Assembly (NCBI GenBank): GCA_911728455.2
Contig: OU452231.1
Location: 9,330,963-9,394,962, forward strand
DNA from: Marthasterias glacialis
Taxonomy: Eukaryota; Echinodermata; Asteroidea; Forcipulatida; Asteriidae
Direction of reading: 5' to 3'
Length of the DNA: 64,000 nt
The translations under genes and the position numbers were made by a program. Under the pieces are notes generated by a model, which saw nothing but the letters and a program-made list of their open reading frames with translations, was not told where the DNA came from and did not search any database. Numbering within the stretch: position 1 is the stretch's first letter; each line of letters opens with the position of its first letter. Positions 23,130 to 34,416 of this stretch are shown one piece after another.

Positions 23130-23807
23130 GGGAAAGTACTTAATTGGTGGTTTTTGAGGGTGACGGAAGTACTTTAATTTTACTCCTCTTTTTCAATAGA
23201 TATGCTTGTACCAAACAACGAAGCTGTGAAAGTTTATCACATTCGGTGCTCACGTTGTATAGTGAAAACTGGCAATCGAAATAATGATCAGTGATTTTGT
23301 TGGGGTCCTCAAGTGCTATTTCGATATATTTGACTGTATTTTATTTATTTTTTTATTTTTTTGACAGACGTATGTTTATTTGAGGATTGTAACTGGAATG
23401 AACTAATAATCATTGAGCTTTCACATTGACATAAATTAATTCAATTTTCCGACAATTACTAATCATAGTCCTTTAAATTAGTTCAAAGGGACATGGACAT
23501 TGTTTGGCTGAGTAAGGTACGGGGAATGGGGGATAACTTTAGGGTTATGACCCCACTCACCCCCCGCCCATTCCCTGCCACTTCTCTTAACAAGCCTCTT
23601 AAAATGCAGGTTAACTTGAATTGACCATTCTTTAAGAAATCAACCTTTGTAGAACTTTACATTATATAAAAATCATGCTTTCGATCAAAACTCGTCAGAA
23701 ATTTTGTGTATTGAATAATGGAACAATTTGATTCTTTCAAAGACAATTTTGAAATGTTTAGCTTTCAGAAAGTTGTAGCGTCACAAGCTTTTCACTTCTG
23801 GTGATTG

Positions 23808-23940
23808 GGCTGCGTCTGATTTAGTGGCTATGGCTAGGGCTGTGGCTGTTACTAAGGGTGTTGCCATGGGCCTCCTATGCTTCAACACAAGTTCATGTGA
23901 CGATAAAGCCACAGCCGCTAATTCGGACACGGTCAATGCT
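23808..23940. repeat. GCCGTAGCC-type MITE
   Basis: GGCTGCGTCTGATTTAGTGGC at the left mirrors GCCGCTAATTCGGACACGG at the right, with a centre CTCCTATGCTTCAACAC. Clear member of the family seen at 35517-35668. Confidence 0.75.
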
Positions 23941-24427
23941 TCCAGATGGGTCTTAGGAATTTATATACAGAGTTGGCTGGTTAGATTATACAGTTTACTT
24001 TACAGCAGTGTATTGTTGATTTGAAGTATTGTTTACTAACAAGAAACCGCTGTGTAAAGGGTTTTTCGGTGCCTTATTTCAAAATTGTTGTTTTTTATTG
24101 TATTTGTTTTTTATTTATTGATTTTTTTTTGGGGGGGGGTATTATTTTTTCGATTTCTGTGCGTGGTTTGAGGGATACCTTGGTTTTGTAATTAGTACTT
24201 AACGTAAAATAATTTATTTACACGTACTTCAGGCAAAAACAAAGAATGAAAAGTTGTTGGTTAACAAAACAGTCTGTGTCAAGTTGATCGAGCAAGGTTT
24301 TTTTTAACACCATGGACTAATTCTCTCAAACTCTCCTTCTCTTGGTTACATTTTCCAGCAAGTTGCCCAACCATTTAAGAGAAAAGCCATTCAACTGCAC
24401 GGGTTGGGCATGAAGCAGAGCTAACTT

Positions 24428-24665
24428 TGGCCAAGTGTGTATTGTGTAGATGCATACACTACACGATATCACAGTGCATACTGGCTTAGTTTATCATTCA
24501 AAACCACAGTGGGTGATACTGAATGGTCAGATAGTAGGAGGGCTGACTCTGTACTGTGTAGATGCATTCACCGCGCGATATATTGCAGGCTGGGATAGTT
24601 TATCTATTATTCAATACCACGGGGGGAAAATGGAATGGTCAGACTGTAGGAGGGTTCTAATGAGT
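24428..24665 (+). repeat. ~118-bp tandem duplication
   Basis: Two adjacent units share TGTGTAGATGCAT.CAC, GATAT..CAG, TAGTTTATC.ATTCAA.ACCAC and GAATGGTCAGA.TGTAGGAGGG, at roughly 75-80 percent identity. No coding meaning is apparent. Confidence 0.75.
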
Positions 24666-25639
24666 CATTGTTTACGGTTCTAAAACAACCCGACGTTTCA
24701 ATCCGTATGCTCTGATTGTCTTCAGGAGAAAAGCTGTGACAAATAACAAATAAAGAATATCATACATTTTGCATAAAGTTACAGGGAGACAATGTTGCAA
24801 CAAACAGGGTACCCACAGTATAAGAAACATCTTGCTTGTTTACTTAACTTTTAATTGCGATTATCAATATAAATAATAAATAAATATATATTTTGTATAG
24901 ATACAATGCAAATAAATGCTTATGTTAAAAAAACTGCTGTGTTGGTTGTACCCTTTGTTCAAAGTCAGAATTCAAATTTAAGTACTTATATAAAAATCTA
25001 TATTGTTACTGTTTGGGTGGGGCTTAGGGCCAGTTGTGGGATCAATTTCATTACGACATTGGTGATAAAGTAATCATGGTTGGATAAATATATACATTTT
25101 TTAAGTATATTTGCCAGTAACGCATGAAACCTGTTGAGTCTTTGAAAGAGTAAAGATACTAAAATTGTTGTTTATGTTATTGCATAAAGTTATAATAATA
25201 ATAAACATTTATATAGTGCCGGTATCCGCCATTGTTGACGTACGTGAAATTCAGCTTTTATATAAAAAATATATATTAAAAGCGTTCTAAAAAATGGTTA
25301 TTGCATTGTTTCACTTAAAATATCTAACGATCATGATCCAAATATTACAGAGGCATATTTTAAACCTGCATAAATAATTAAGTATTATCAAACATGTTTA
25401 ATTCAAACTGAGCTTGATAACTAGGATAAGATTTATTTTACTAAAACTACAGTCAATTTCGAAAATAAAAAGTGTATTTGTAAACAGTTGCTTTCTTTAA
25501 ATCTAGATAAATAACAAAAAACACTGTCTGGTTTTCAAAGTATACACACCGTGCTTGAAATTTCAGGTATTAAGTAACATCAGTAATATTTCCAACATTA
25601 ATGAGACCGTATGAAATGATCAATAGATAATTTTGTGTA

Positions 25640-25645
25640 TTTATT
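25640..25645 (-). terminator. Possible polyadenylation signal of the minus-strand gene
   Basis: AATAAA on the minus strand, about 500 bases past the stop codon at 26142. Other minus-strand AATAAA hexamers occur further on, so this is the first of several candidates. Adjacent ATTTA pentamers (near 25676) are present but few. Confidence 0.3.
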
Positions 25646-26141
25646 TAATGTTTATAAAAAAAAAACGGTCAAATAGATAAATAGTTTGAGTCGTTTGCAA
25701 ATCGACCCCGCGTCTGGCCATGGCTAAGGTAACGTCAGTCAATTTGAAACCACGTGCTTTAGGCACGGAGATTCAAAATGGCGGAAGGAGCCTGTAGCTT
25801 GAGCCACGCTTTAGCCGTGGTGATGGTGCCGAGCTTGGAATCCTGACCTATTATTGGTGCGTTTTAGCGGCAAAAACCCAAAGCTATTTTCGGCTGTTTG
25901 GGTTATGATCGAAAACATGAATTGACGTTTTTTTCATATTTGAAAGCTTGATATACTTTTTATAAAGTATCAAAGGTCATGAGAAATATTTTTGTCTGTA
26001 ACTTCTATCAGTTTAAGAGGAAAATAGCACAGATTGTTCAAAGTGACGTCATCAGAACCAGTTAGACTCGTTTCGGGTTTGTTGAACTCTTCAAACCAAT
26101 GACTGATCTAAAAGAGTAATGGAGCCGCGCAGCGCACAGAC

Positions 26142-26261
26142 TCAGCTGAAATCTCTTTTAACGACCGCATCGAGACTAGCGACAGCTAGACGCATTTCGT
26201 CCAAAGTGGCGACCAACCGCAATGGGTTATCGTCCACGTCATCAGATGGTGGTTGAATGTA
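26142..26261 (-). CDS. Secreted protein exon 5 (last helix, stop)
   Basis: Minus-strand acceptor AACCCACAG, then YIQPPSDDVDDNPLRLVATL and DEMRLAVASLDAVVKRDFS before TGA. The hydrophobic positions L, V, L, M, L, V, L, V, V recur every three to four residues from residue 216 on, as in an amphipathic helix. Preceding phase 0 fits exon 4. Confidence 0.8.
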   Translation of the reverse strand, partial: YIQPPSDDVDDNPLRLVATLDEMRLAVASLDAVVKRDFS

Positions 26262-28980
26262 CTGTGGGTTAAACAATTAAAATATACGATTAATTATTAA
26301 ATATTGTCATTTATGCTCAGCAATAAGAATCACAATAAAATCAGTTTTACCGTTTTACAATAATTTTAGCTTCACTGCATGCAGCTCTATGGCTTCACCT
26401 ATGCTTCAGATAAATAGTTTTGAATTTGTATGAAGTTTATGAAAAGGCATACGTGCTGGTTTCTCTCTGATGGTCGACCCTATAAGGGTATATTGTTCCG
26501 GTATATAATAGCGGCTCTTTTAAGAATATGCGTCATGAGAACAGTGGCGTAACTAGGGTAACATTAATTAGGCGGCCACAAGGGGGCAACATTTTTTCTA
26601 GGGGCACTTTTGGCCAATTAAAACTGTACTTTCCAATGTATTTTTCCTAAACAAGCCCCTGTTCAGAGCTCTTCTGAGGTGATTTTAAATGGGGGCGGCA
26701 CCCGGGGGCACGGACATCAGTTGGGAGGGGGGCACGGGCCTCCCGTTGCCCCCCCCCCCATACGCCACTGCATGAAAATAGTCATAAGGATTGCATTTAA
26801 GCTAAACATTTTGCTTAGAAAATAATATATCGCTTAAAAGGGGGGTTACCAGTAAAAAATGACAAGTGATTTTACTTTGTTGGCTTCAGAGGCCATTTTC
26901 GAAACCCACTGTTTTGGCTCAGGATCCCGGCGGCTTGAGCTCCTTCAGTAATTTTGACAACGTACAGGTTTCGGTATGGGACTTCAAGCAGGCAGACGGT
27001 GTCTAAGCCGGGGTCGAAGCCTGAAGCCTAAACAGTGGTTTCGAAAATGGAGAATACCAGCATTTCGTTTGTGGGGGGTGCTTATTCATGTACCTGCTGG
27101 TCGGAGGAGCACGGTGAAACAGTGCTCGACGCCTCGGTAGTGCTGCCAGGACTTGCGCCTTCTGTCGACGCTTCACACGTTTCGAGGTCCTCTAGCTAGA
27201 GTTGAAACCAGATTTACACTTTGTAATATTTTGCTTTGTTTAAATTTATATATTTGCTTGCATTTGGATCGAATATATCGCATCTTTAGTCAGCTCGACT
27301 GTACATGAGGCAACTTTTGTGAGTCCCTCTCATCAAACATAAAACAAATTCCTCTGATCCTTCTCACTCAACAAAATCGTCAAAGTTAAGCATTCTTACC
27401 TTGCTACGCAAAGCTGTCACTGAGGCATCTGCTAGTTGCAGGAGGAACGATCCGTCTTCGTGTATCTCGTCCAACTCGTTCACGCCGTCTGCAAGCTCCA
27501 ACCAACGGACAAGGGTCTCCAACTCGCACACAGCAGTCCGCAGTTGTTCCAACGCCTGTTTTTTTTAAAGAGAAAGCCGTCATTTTCGCTGGCGCACCTT
27601 GATCAGGCCTATAGGATTGTGCACGCTCGTGTACATTGACTATCTCAATTGCACCAATCGAAAAAAACCTACAGTTTGAAGACTCTTCAAATGCTATTTC
27701 CTCGCCTTTGACATTTTTTTTCTTCTTCTTCAGTAATCAATCGTGTGTGTATTTATTTTCAAAAATGGTGTGACGGTTTTCAGGAACTTTACACCGTCAC
27801 AAACTCTTACAAATGGGGTTTTAGATTAACGGCACTGGGTATACCTTTGGTAATTACTCCATAAATTAATGACCTGAAAAGCTTACTTGGTAAAAAGCAC
27901 TGTTGAGCTGTTGATAGTAAAACACTGTGAGAAACAATTCCCTTTGAAGTAATGGGGTTTAGAGTAAGAGATTTTTTTCTGCTCACAAATTTGAATCTGA
28001 GAACGAGGACGGACAAACATGCAGTTTCAGAATTTTCGGATCCGTCTACGTGAAAATAAACGCTCCATATTGTTGCCGATATCTCAAAAACGCTACCATC
28101 TTTTTAAAACAAAATTGTCATGGGTTAGTTTTATGTTACAAATCTACAGTTATACAGGATTGAAACAAACGTCCACTTCCAAATACCACAGGTATCCCTT
28201 GCCTTTAAACTTCGTTCACTCATCTTTCAGTTAATTGTAAAATATTTAAGAATTGGGTCTTTTACCTCAATGGGCTCCGACTGATTGGTTCCAGAAGACG
28301 CCGACAGACCGGAGCGAAAAGTCTCTTGAAATTCGGAGATGGACTCGTAATCGTATTCATAAACTTCCTGAGAATGTAAACCAAAAAAATCAATGTTTTA
28401 AATATCAAGGAAGTTATTAATAATTTTAGAATGGTATTTATAAAAGTTTCATTACAAACGATTCAAAATAGTAATATTTGTGAATGCTCAAAATGTTGAA
28501 CTATTTTTTCTTTTTATTTATATCTAGGCCTACTCTGTCAAGGTCTTGCTAGCGTCATTATGTTCGTGTTCCATGTCTTTAGTAAAAGTAATGATAATGA
28601 CCAGGACTCAAGTGTTTACACCTAACAAACTTTTGAGAGAAAGCAGTTATTTCAAAATGTATTCTTCTTCAAATACAGCGGTTATTGAAGCTATGACCTA
28701 CTCCCTTATTGTCTTATTTTACCTGACACGCCGTGTATATTTCGTTGACGACATCACCCAGGCCAACGATGTAATCGGTGTATAATTTATCATCGATTAC
28801 GCAATGGGCGTCAGCGGGAGTTTGGGTGGCAGGGAGCGGCGTTTGCTGGACGGGGTTGCCGCGTACATTTTCCCCGGCCAAACTCAGCATCGCCATGGCC
28901 AGAGTAAAACATGCCGGGATGATGCCAGCAAACACGCAACCGAATTGCTTGGAAGGTTCTTTCTTTCTGGAGATGTACAT
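26142..28980 (-). CDS. Secreted helical protein, unrecognised (cytokine-like architecture)
   Basis: Five exons on the minus strand, 28980-28723, 28367-28266, 27555-27400, 27189-27094 and 26261-26142, join into 243 codons ending TGA. Each exon is a whole number of codons (86, 34, 52, 32, 39 plus stop), so all four coding introns are phase 0. Residues 13-35 form a hydrophobic signal sequence, with cleavage likely near residue 36. The mature part has five cysteines (60, 85, 130, 177, 199), an N-Q-S glycosylation site at 114, and predicted amphipathic helices about 64-102, 118-147, 152-172 and 212-240. An S/T-rich linker (about 178-203) precedes the last helix. I do not recognise the family. Signal peptide, four or so helices and all-phase-0 introns are what class I helical cytokine genes show, so that is my leading inference; a taxon-specific secreted protein is the alternative. 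The acceptor of exon 4 is weak. Confidence 0.75.
26542..26770. repeat. MITE-like element with CAGTGGCGTA ends
   Basis: CAGTGGCGTAACTAGGG at the left and CCCATACGCCACTG at the right are inverted. The interior is G-rich (GGGGGCACTTTTGGCC, GGGGGGCACGGGCC). It lies in the last intron of the minus-strand gene. Confidence 0.75.
27094..27189 (-). CDS. Secreted protein exon 4 (S/T-rich linker)
   Basis: Read in phase 0 after exon 3 it encodes DLETCEASTEGASPGSTTEA then SSTVSPCSSDQQ, followed by GTACATG. The acceptor used is CTCTAGCTAGAG, which has little pyrimidine tract. Using the AG two bases upstream instead gives a highly basic frame that would not join exon 5 in phase, so I prefer this edge. Low complexity suggests an O-glycosylated spacer. 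Confidence 0.6.
27400..27555 (-). CDS. Secreted protein exon 3 (helical core)
   Basis: Minus-strand acceptor TTTAAAAAAAACAG and donor AAGGTAAGA. The 52 codons encode ALEQLRTAVCELETLVRWLE, LADGVNELDEIHEDGSFLLQ and LADASVTALRSK, two amphipathic helices separated by HEDG. Phase 0 at both ends. Confidence 0.85.
28266..28367 (-). CDS. Secreted protein exon 2
   Basis: Acceptor TTTACATTCTCAG, donor GAGGTAAAA. Thirty-four codons, acidic, EVYEYDYESISEFQETFRSG then LSASSGTNQSEPIE, continuing the first helix and holding the N-Q-S site. Confidence 0.8.
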
Positions 28981-28981
28981 T
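28723..28981 (-). CDS. Secreted protein exon 1 (signal peptide)
   Basis: The acceptor TTCTTTTCAG falls one base before the ATG at 28980-28978. The exon encodes MYISRKKEPSKQF then a hydrophobic core (GCVFAGIIPACFTLAMAMLS) and, after likely cleavage, a P/T-rich start leading to DKLYTDYIVGLGDVVNEIYT. Donor CAGGTAAAA. The ATG is the first in frame after the acceptor, which is why I chose it. Confidence 0.8.
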
Positions 28982-29236
28982 CTGAAAAGAACGGTAAAAT
29001 AGTTTTAGAAATTAGTGAATATCTTGGGCGGAATTTAAATAAATCATGCAAATTGAGAATGTTTTTTTCAAAGGAAGGGTTGAACAAACGATCAAACGAA
29101 CAAAATTACGTTAATGAAAAAACTTGTAAAGTGTGGATATCTTATTTTCTCTTTAAAAAAAGTATTTGTGATCGCAGTAATTTTTTGATAAAGTTTAATT
29201 TAGAAATAATTTGAAGAACATAGTTTGATACTTTAC

Positions 29237-29419
29237 CTTTCAGACGAGTTGATCAGTTCGCTTTTTTTCACCAAGATGTGATATTAACGCGCTCAAAGTT
29301 TCTCAGTTCAAAATTGAATTCTCATAAAATAATATTTATATCCTTAAAGTTTTGTCAAATTGCAGTATAAAGATTTCGTTTTTCAAAGACGTTCTCTGGG
29401 CGTTTGAAGGATGAATGCT
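29237..29419 (-). other. Probable 5' UTR exon of the secreted-protein gene
   Basis: On the minus strand this segment lies 28 bases downstream of a TATA box and ends in CTGAAAG followed by GTAAAG. Splicing to 28981 removes a 255-base intron and places the ATG one base into exon 2. It contains one short upstream ORF. Inferred from sequence signals only. Confidence 0.5.
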
Positions 29420-29440
29420 GAACTCCCCAAAGGTTTGAAC

Positions 29441-29447
29441 TTTTATA
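29441..29447 (-). promoter_or_regulatory. TATA box
   Basis: Minus-strand CCTTATAAAAG, with a TTCAGCA initiator-like site about 28 bases downstream (A at 29419). Spacing and orientation fit the minus-strand gene. Confidence 0.55.
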
Positions 29448-30788
29448 AGGTGAAGCTTACCCTAGAGCAGGAACTTGATTTCGTCACATCAGTCTCACCT
29501 GAGGCGAATGTGGCACAACGCCTTACGGAAAACTGTTTGCTACCTGGTGTTATTTCACCCTCGTGACCAGGAAAATATAACTTGAGTCTTTGTTTTGTAT
29601 AAACCAACAATGTAAACTAAAAAAATGAGCATTGCATGCTAATTTAAAATATTGCGTTAATTTGAAATTTCATCATTCAGGCCCGCGCCAACAGGGTTGC
29701 TGTGGGTACTGCAGCCCCAATTTTTTTTTATTGGGGGTGCTGGGATATAATACAGCACCCCCCCCCCACCCCCGCCTCCAAAAAATTAAAAAATAAAAAA
29801 ATAAAAGGAAAAATGTATTTATTCATTTCTTGTTTATCCTGGTGAACCCCTTCAGTGAAACGAAACACTGTTTTTCAAAGGTGCCCAGCAATTATAAACA
29901 CGTCATTAATATAAAAATAGAAAATGACAAAAAACAAAAACAATAAAAAAGATGTTACAGAGAATACAATAACAAAAAAAAGGTGAGGCAGGGCAGATAA
30001 AATCAACACGAATACGTGCATTTTTAAAAGAAGAAGAAATTGTAGCACAGAGAAATATGATGTACAGAAATTCCACTATTTCGGCACTGCTCCGGCTTTT
30101 GCGACATTGGCAAAAGCCGGCGTGCATGCAACCCAGCACCCAGTATCAATACCCACCCCCTGGTCTGAAACCATTTGTGCTTTGAAGAAGTATAATTTCC
30201 ACCCTTAAACGCTCTATTATTTCAACCAAGAATTTTTGAAATTTTCATCAAAATAAAGGTGATCATGTTTTCGTGCAAACACCACGGAAATCTGTCCGTG
30301 TTTTTGTCACTGATGAAATATTGTGCACGTTTAATTTGTTACGCGCCATTATGTGCGATGAGAAAATTTTGAACCAGTATGTCCCACGCACTGTGTCCGG
30401 CAAACCATTTCGTTCGTCGGACACGACGGGTCGGTCATGATGGTTCAAAATTGTCAAACTATAGTAAAATATTCCATCTATAGTAATTTGACTTCATCGC
30501 CTAAAATGGGACTATACCTGCCAAGTTTACTATTTTACTAGTTTACTATTTCCAAATCGACTTGTTAAAAATAGTTGTCATTATTGGGGTCGGGCAAAAC
30601 TAAAACTAAAGTAGTTTCCCCTATGCATGAATTGCATATCAGCCAAAATACATGTTTACACAAAATTTAACTCAAGTGTATACACGATAGTCATTTTAAA
30701 ATAATGAAATGCAAGTTATAATACACTCGGTCTATAACGCCATTTATTTCTAACTCTACACAATAATGATCTTCATGCTATTTAATAG

Positions 30789-30940
30789 GATTCGAATTTG
30801 CGGCTACGGCTATACGGCTGTGTCGGGATCGCTGCGTCATTAGGCGTTGAAGTATAGGACGTCCTCAGCAACACACTTAGCAACAGTCGTAGCCGTAGCC
30901 GTAGCCGTAGCCGTTGCTACCAATTCGGATCGGCCATACA
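30789..30940. repeat. GCCGTAGCC-type MITE
   Basis: GGCTACGGCTATACGGCTG on the left and a run of GTAGCCGTAGCC hexamers with CCAATTCGGATCGGCC on the right are inverted; the centre has GGCGTTGAAGTATAGG. Same family as 35517 and 37003. Confidence 0.7.
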
Positions 30941-31139
30941 TTGTGAAACCTGCGAACTCTTATTTTCAAAAGGCGTTTCTATGGTCATAGATCCACAGTC
31001 AACACGCAGAAGCTCGATACACCTGTTGGACATCACTTCAATCTACCTAATCACTCTATTTTTCTGAAATGATTGTAGGCCTACTAGGTAACAACGGAGA
31101 GACTTTCGTCTGAGTGGGAAGAAAGTATCTTTTGTTTCT

Positions 31140-31345
31140 CCAACCTCTTTGTGGTTAAACCTGACTCATCCCTCCACCGCCCCCCCTTGTCTCCCTCGTA
31201 TCTTCTGACTGCCTTGTGCCTTTATATTTTCACTTCTTTCTACTTGACTGCTTCTGTTACTCAAGTATGTTTGTGTGTGTGTTGTGTTGTCATTTTAGCC
31301 TTTGAGAAAGACTCTGCTGGGGTCGAAACGTGAGGCCATTAACAT
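31140..31345 (+). repeat. Dispersed repeat L, copy 2
   Basis: CTTGACTGCTTCTG, TGTGTGTGTTGTGTTG and CCTTTGAGAAAGACTCTGCTGGGGTCGAAACGTGAGGC match the copy at 16230-16520 in the same orientation. Confidence 0.6.
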
Positions 31346-31400
31346 TTTTGTCTGCATTTATACAGCAGGTCCCTGTGGTTGGTAAGCATTTTGCAACAGC

Positions 31401-31797
31401 TGACTTTATTTTTTCAACTCTGATCAACATTGGTAAAGTGTCTGTATATAAATCCTTCCATGCTTTGCACAAATCAATATTTATGGAATAAAACCAACCT
31501 GTGAAAATTTCAGCTCATTTCGTTGTTCAATTTGCGAGAAAACAGTAAAATTGCATTCAGCATTTTTGTATAATAGGCTTTCTTAATCTTAGGCAGAGTT
31601 TTGGCCTCACGAGATGAAAATTCATTCTGGGTCTTATTTCAATTATCATTTAAAAAAAATAACACTCCTGGCAGAAATATTTTAAGGAAAGTTTTCTGAC
31701 ATCATTATCTTTATACCATCTATAAGGTACATGTATATGTAATTAATATGTAAAAATCTATGTTTTCTTTGTTACCAATGTTGAGCTGGGGCTTTAA
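31401..31797. repeat. Palindromic MITE P, opposite-orientation copy
   Basis: The reverse complement of 22762-23129 with small gaps: CAACATTGGTAAAG at the left, GAAAATTCATTCTGGGTCTTATTTC in the middle and TTACCAATGTTGAGCTGGGG at the right. Confidence 0.85.
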
Positions 31798-32173
31798 ACA
31801 ATTAAAACAGGAATGCATTGTAAAATTAATAAGTATGACAGATAATTGTTTTATATAATTGGCAAGTTTGATTTTTTAATGCAAACATATTTAACAAACA
31901 AGTATTATGTGCATTGATTTTTGTAGTTGTTAATTGATTCAAACTAATGTGAAAAACTAGACCGCGGCAGCAACCAATACATCTGGTTCAACATGTGCAG
32001 TCGTAAGCCGTAGCCAGACGGCTATAATTGTGGCTAAGCTTGTTAACATTTAGTTTCAATTCCCTCCTTTACGTCAACTTAGTTTGATATACTTAAAGGC
32101 TTTGTCTTACGGCTTGGACCGTGGCTACGGCAGGTTATTTCCGGCATGGACAGCAACAACAGCCGCATCCAAA

Positions 32174-32556
32174 GTAGCCTTCGTCAAGGCCTTCGTGGCT
32201 TAGCCAGCTATGTATAGCCGCAAAGACCAGCGCGCAAAATCAAGTGGCGAAGCCACGAGGGCCTTTTTTCCTAACTTGATTTTGCGCTTTTTGATGTTGA
32301 ATTGTTCATTAAGTTTCAAACATAAATTATTTTTACACAGCGCTGAAAGGTTAGCCAATCACAATGCGGATGAAGTTAATGTACCCTGTTAGTGAAGTAA
32401 AAATCGAGAAATAAAGAAAAACATTAGAATTTCCTGACAAGTTGGAAAAGGCCCTCGTGGCTTCGCAACTCGTCGCGCGCGCCGACTTGGTCTTTGCTGC
32501 AGTGGCTTCGCGGCTACACAGATGTCTAAGCCACAACGGCCTTGACGAAAGACTAC
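32174..32556. repeat. Large palindrome with ~100-bp arms
   Basis: GTAGCCTTCGTCAAGGCC..GTGGCTTAGCC at the left mirrors GGCTACACAGATGTCTAAGCCACAACGGCCTTGACGAAAGACTAC at the right, and both arms end inward in GAAGCCACGAGGGCC. About 170 bp of AT-richer sequence separates them. GC content of the arms is well above the surroundings. Non-autonomous DNA transposon is the likeliest origin. Confidence 0.8.
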
Positions 32557-33233
32557 ATTCATAGCCGCGTCTATAGCTCTTTACTCGAGAGCCCACCTGT
32601 ATCGGTGTAAACAAAATGGACACGATGCAGTAGGCCTAGGTGATACACTAAGTAACCTGCCCCCGGTCTGTGTTAAGTTGTGTTTCTATTTCTGGATCCG
32701 GCTTAGAGTCCCCCGTGTTGAAATCACTAGCATAGCCAAAGTTGTCCAAGGCTTAGCTGACTTAACTAGATCTATCCACAGCCGAAGCCACGTCATACTC
32801 ATATAGGAAGAACCGAGACGCGCTTCTTATCATGTTGTAACAATAGGGCTAGTACACATAGGTATGTGTTTTCAAGTTTTGTAGAGTTTCGGAATAAGTT
32901 TTCTGTCAATCCTCAAGTCGTTTATCATTAATAGTTATGTTTACAAGAAACGGTGTGAAGACCGTCTTTTTGTCTCCTCAGTGCTTTCAATCTCTCCCTA
33001 CCCGAGTCCCTCTAAGTTGTTTTTAGAAACATTTCAGAATTACAAACACATTTTTAGTTTTGTGAATATTACATTATTAGTAGAGATAAACAAAGTTTTC
33101 TTTCGATTATACAATGATCATACATTATATTTAGCTACACTACCTTCTTGGAAGAACCCTAAACACATAAAGCACGTAGGCCACTCAAGGCGAGGGCTAC
33201 AAAAAGGATAGAAAAAAAATAAAGCGTATAGAG

Positions 33234-33848
33234 AATGGGAGACTTTTGAGGACACTATAGGTGGCAGCAGACTTGCCAGGTAAATCCATTTTTACCAAAT
33301 TTGCGCATGTTCAGAACTATATACGCAAATCACGGAAATTTACGGGTGCACTATTCTCTAAATAGGTCAAAAATCGTGCGCAACTGATTATTTTGAATAT
33401 TTTGGAGTCATGTATGCGATTGACATATTGTGTAGTTATGCTTAGTTATTACATCCTGGGGGTTCCTAGCTCCAAGTGGGTATATAGACTTGATAAATGT
33501 TGGCTTTACAGATGGTAGTATTTGGCCTGGGAAGTGGATGGATGCTTCATGAAAAGTGGCAGCAGGTCGGTTTTGGAAAAAGGACATTTTCGGCCGTGTT
33601 AGTTTTCTTGGGTCAATTAGCAAAAATTCTCAACGGCTAACCTGCTAAAAATTGAAAAGAAAAATGAAGTTCAGTTGTCAGAAAATATATTTGGTTCGTT
33701 TTCTAGAGGCTGAGGGACTTTTAAATATTTGTGGAGTATATTTTGAATATTTAGCATTTAGCATTGGTCGCTATGGGACTTAATTTAAATTTTAGTGTGG
33801 TGCACCCCTTACCTGGTAAGTCTGCTGCCACCTTTCCAAAGTCTCACA
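33234..33848. repeat. MITE H, long copy
   Basis: Ends AATGGGAGACTTTTGAGGAC and TTTCCAAAGTCTCAC, with subterminal AGGTGGCAGCAGACTTGCCAGG and ACCTGGTAAGTCTGCTGCCACC in mirrored order. A 145-bp derivative with the same ends is at 57368-57512. The interior is non-coding. Confidence 0.85.
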
Positions 33849-34416
33849 ATAAGTTAAAAGAAGAGTTATGGCATAAATACCGCGGCACGCGGGAATTATC
33901 AATTTATTGCATGATGTAATGTCATGCTTTGCATGGTGTAGAGGGCAGGAAACTGAAATTAGTAATTTAGTAAAATTGCGGGTACAACCATATAAAAATC
34001 TCTTTTGGGAGGAGTGTTGGCTCTGAAATGTTACCAGTTTACTAGTTTTAGTTTCCTATCTTGCATGATTGGTCGGTGAACCATTTGGCGGGAAGCTTGG
34101 CGACGCAGCTCAAAGCCCAAGCCCCCCATAAAGATGCGTCTATCACTATCTCTTAACAGAAGAGTATACATTTGGTGTTTGGAACAGCACGTTTGTTTCA
34201 ATCCTATATAATTGTAGATAATTACACCACAAAACTAACCTCTGAAAATTGTGTTACAAAAGATGTTAGCGTTCTTGAAAAATCGGCGAAAATCTGGAGC
34301 GGTTATTTCCACTGGCAGAGGGATCAGAAAATGCTGAAACTGCATGTTTTTCATTACGTGAAAAGGCTTCACGCCTGAAGCCTTTCTCAGATTCAAATAT
34401 TTTAACATTACTTCAA

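Larger units (their letters stand above)
20520..26141. other. Convergent interval between ZIP13 and the minus-strand gene
   Basis: The ZIP13 3' UTR starts here. No AATAAA is seen before about 21622, which lies inside a MITE. The rest holds foldback elements, a SINE, a 24.4-kb tandem duplication and AT-rich sequence that should include the minus-strand gene's 3' UTR (below 26142). I found no convincing coding exon; a 22-codon open frame at 25774-25842 is discussed under findings. Confidence 0.6.

Noticed and set aside
28804..29214. 136-codon plus-strand open frame
   Set aside because: It is the antisense of the secreted protein's first exon and runs into low-complexity sequence; the minus-strand frame has splice sites and a signal peptide.
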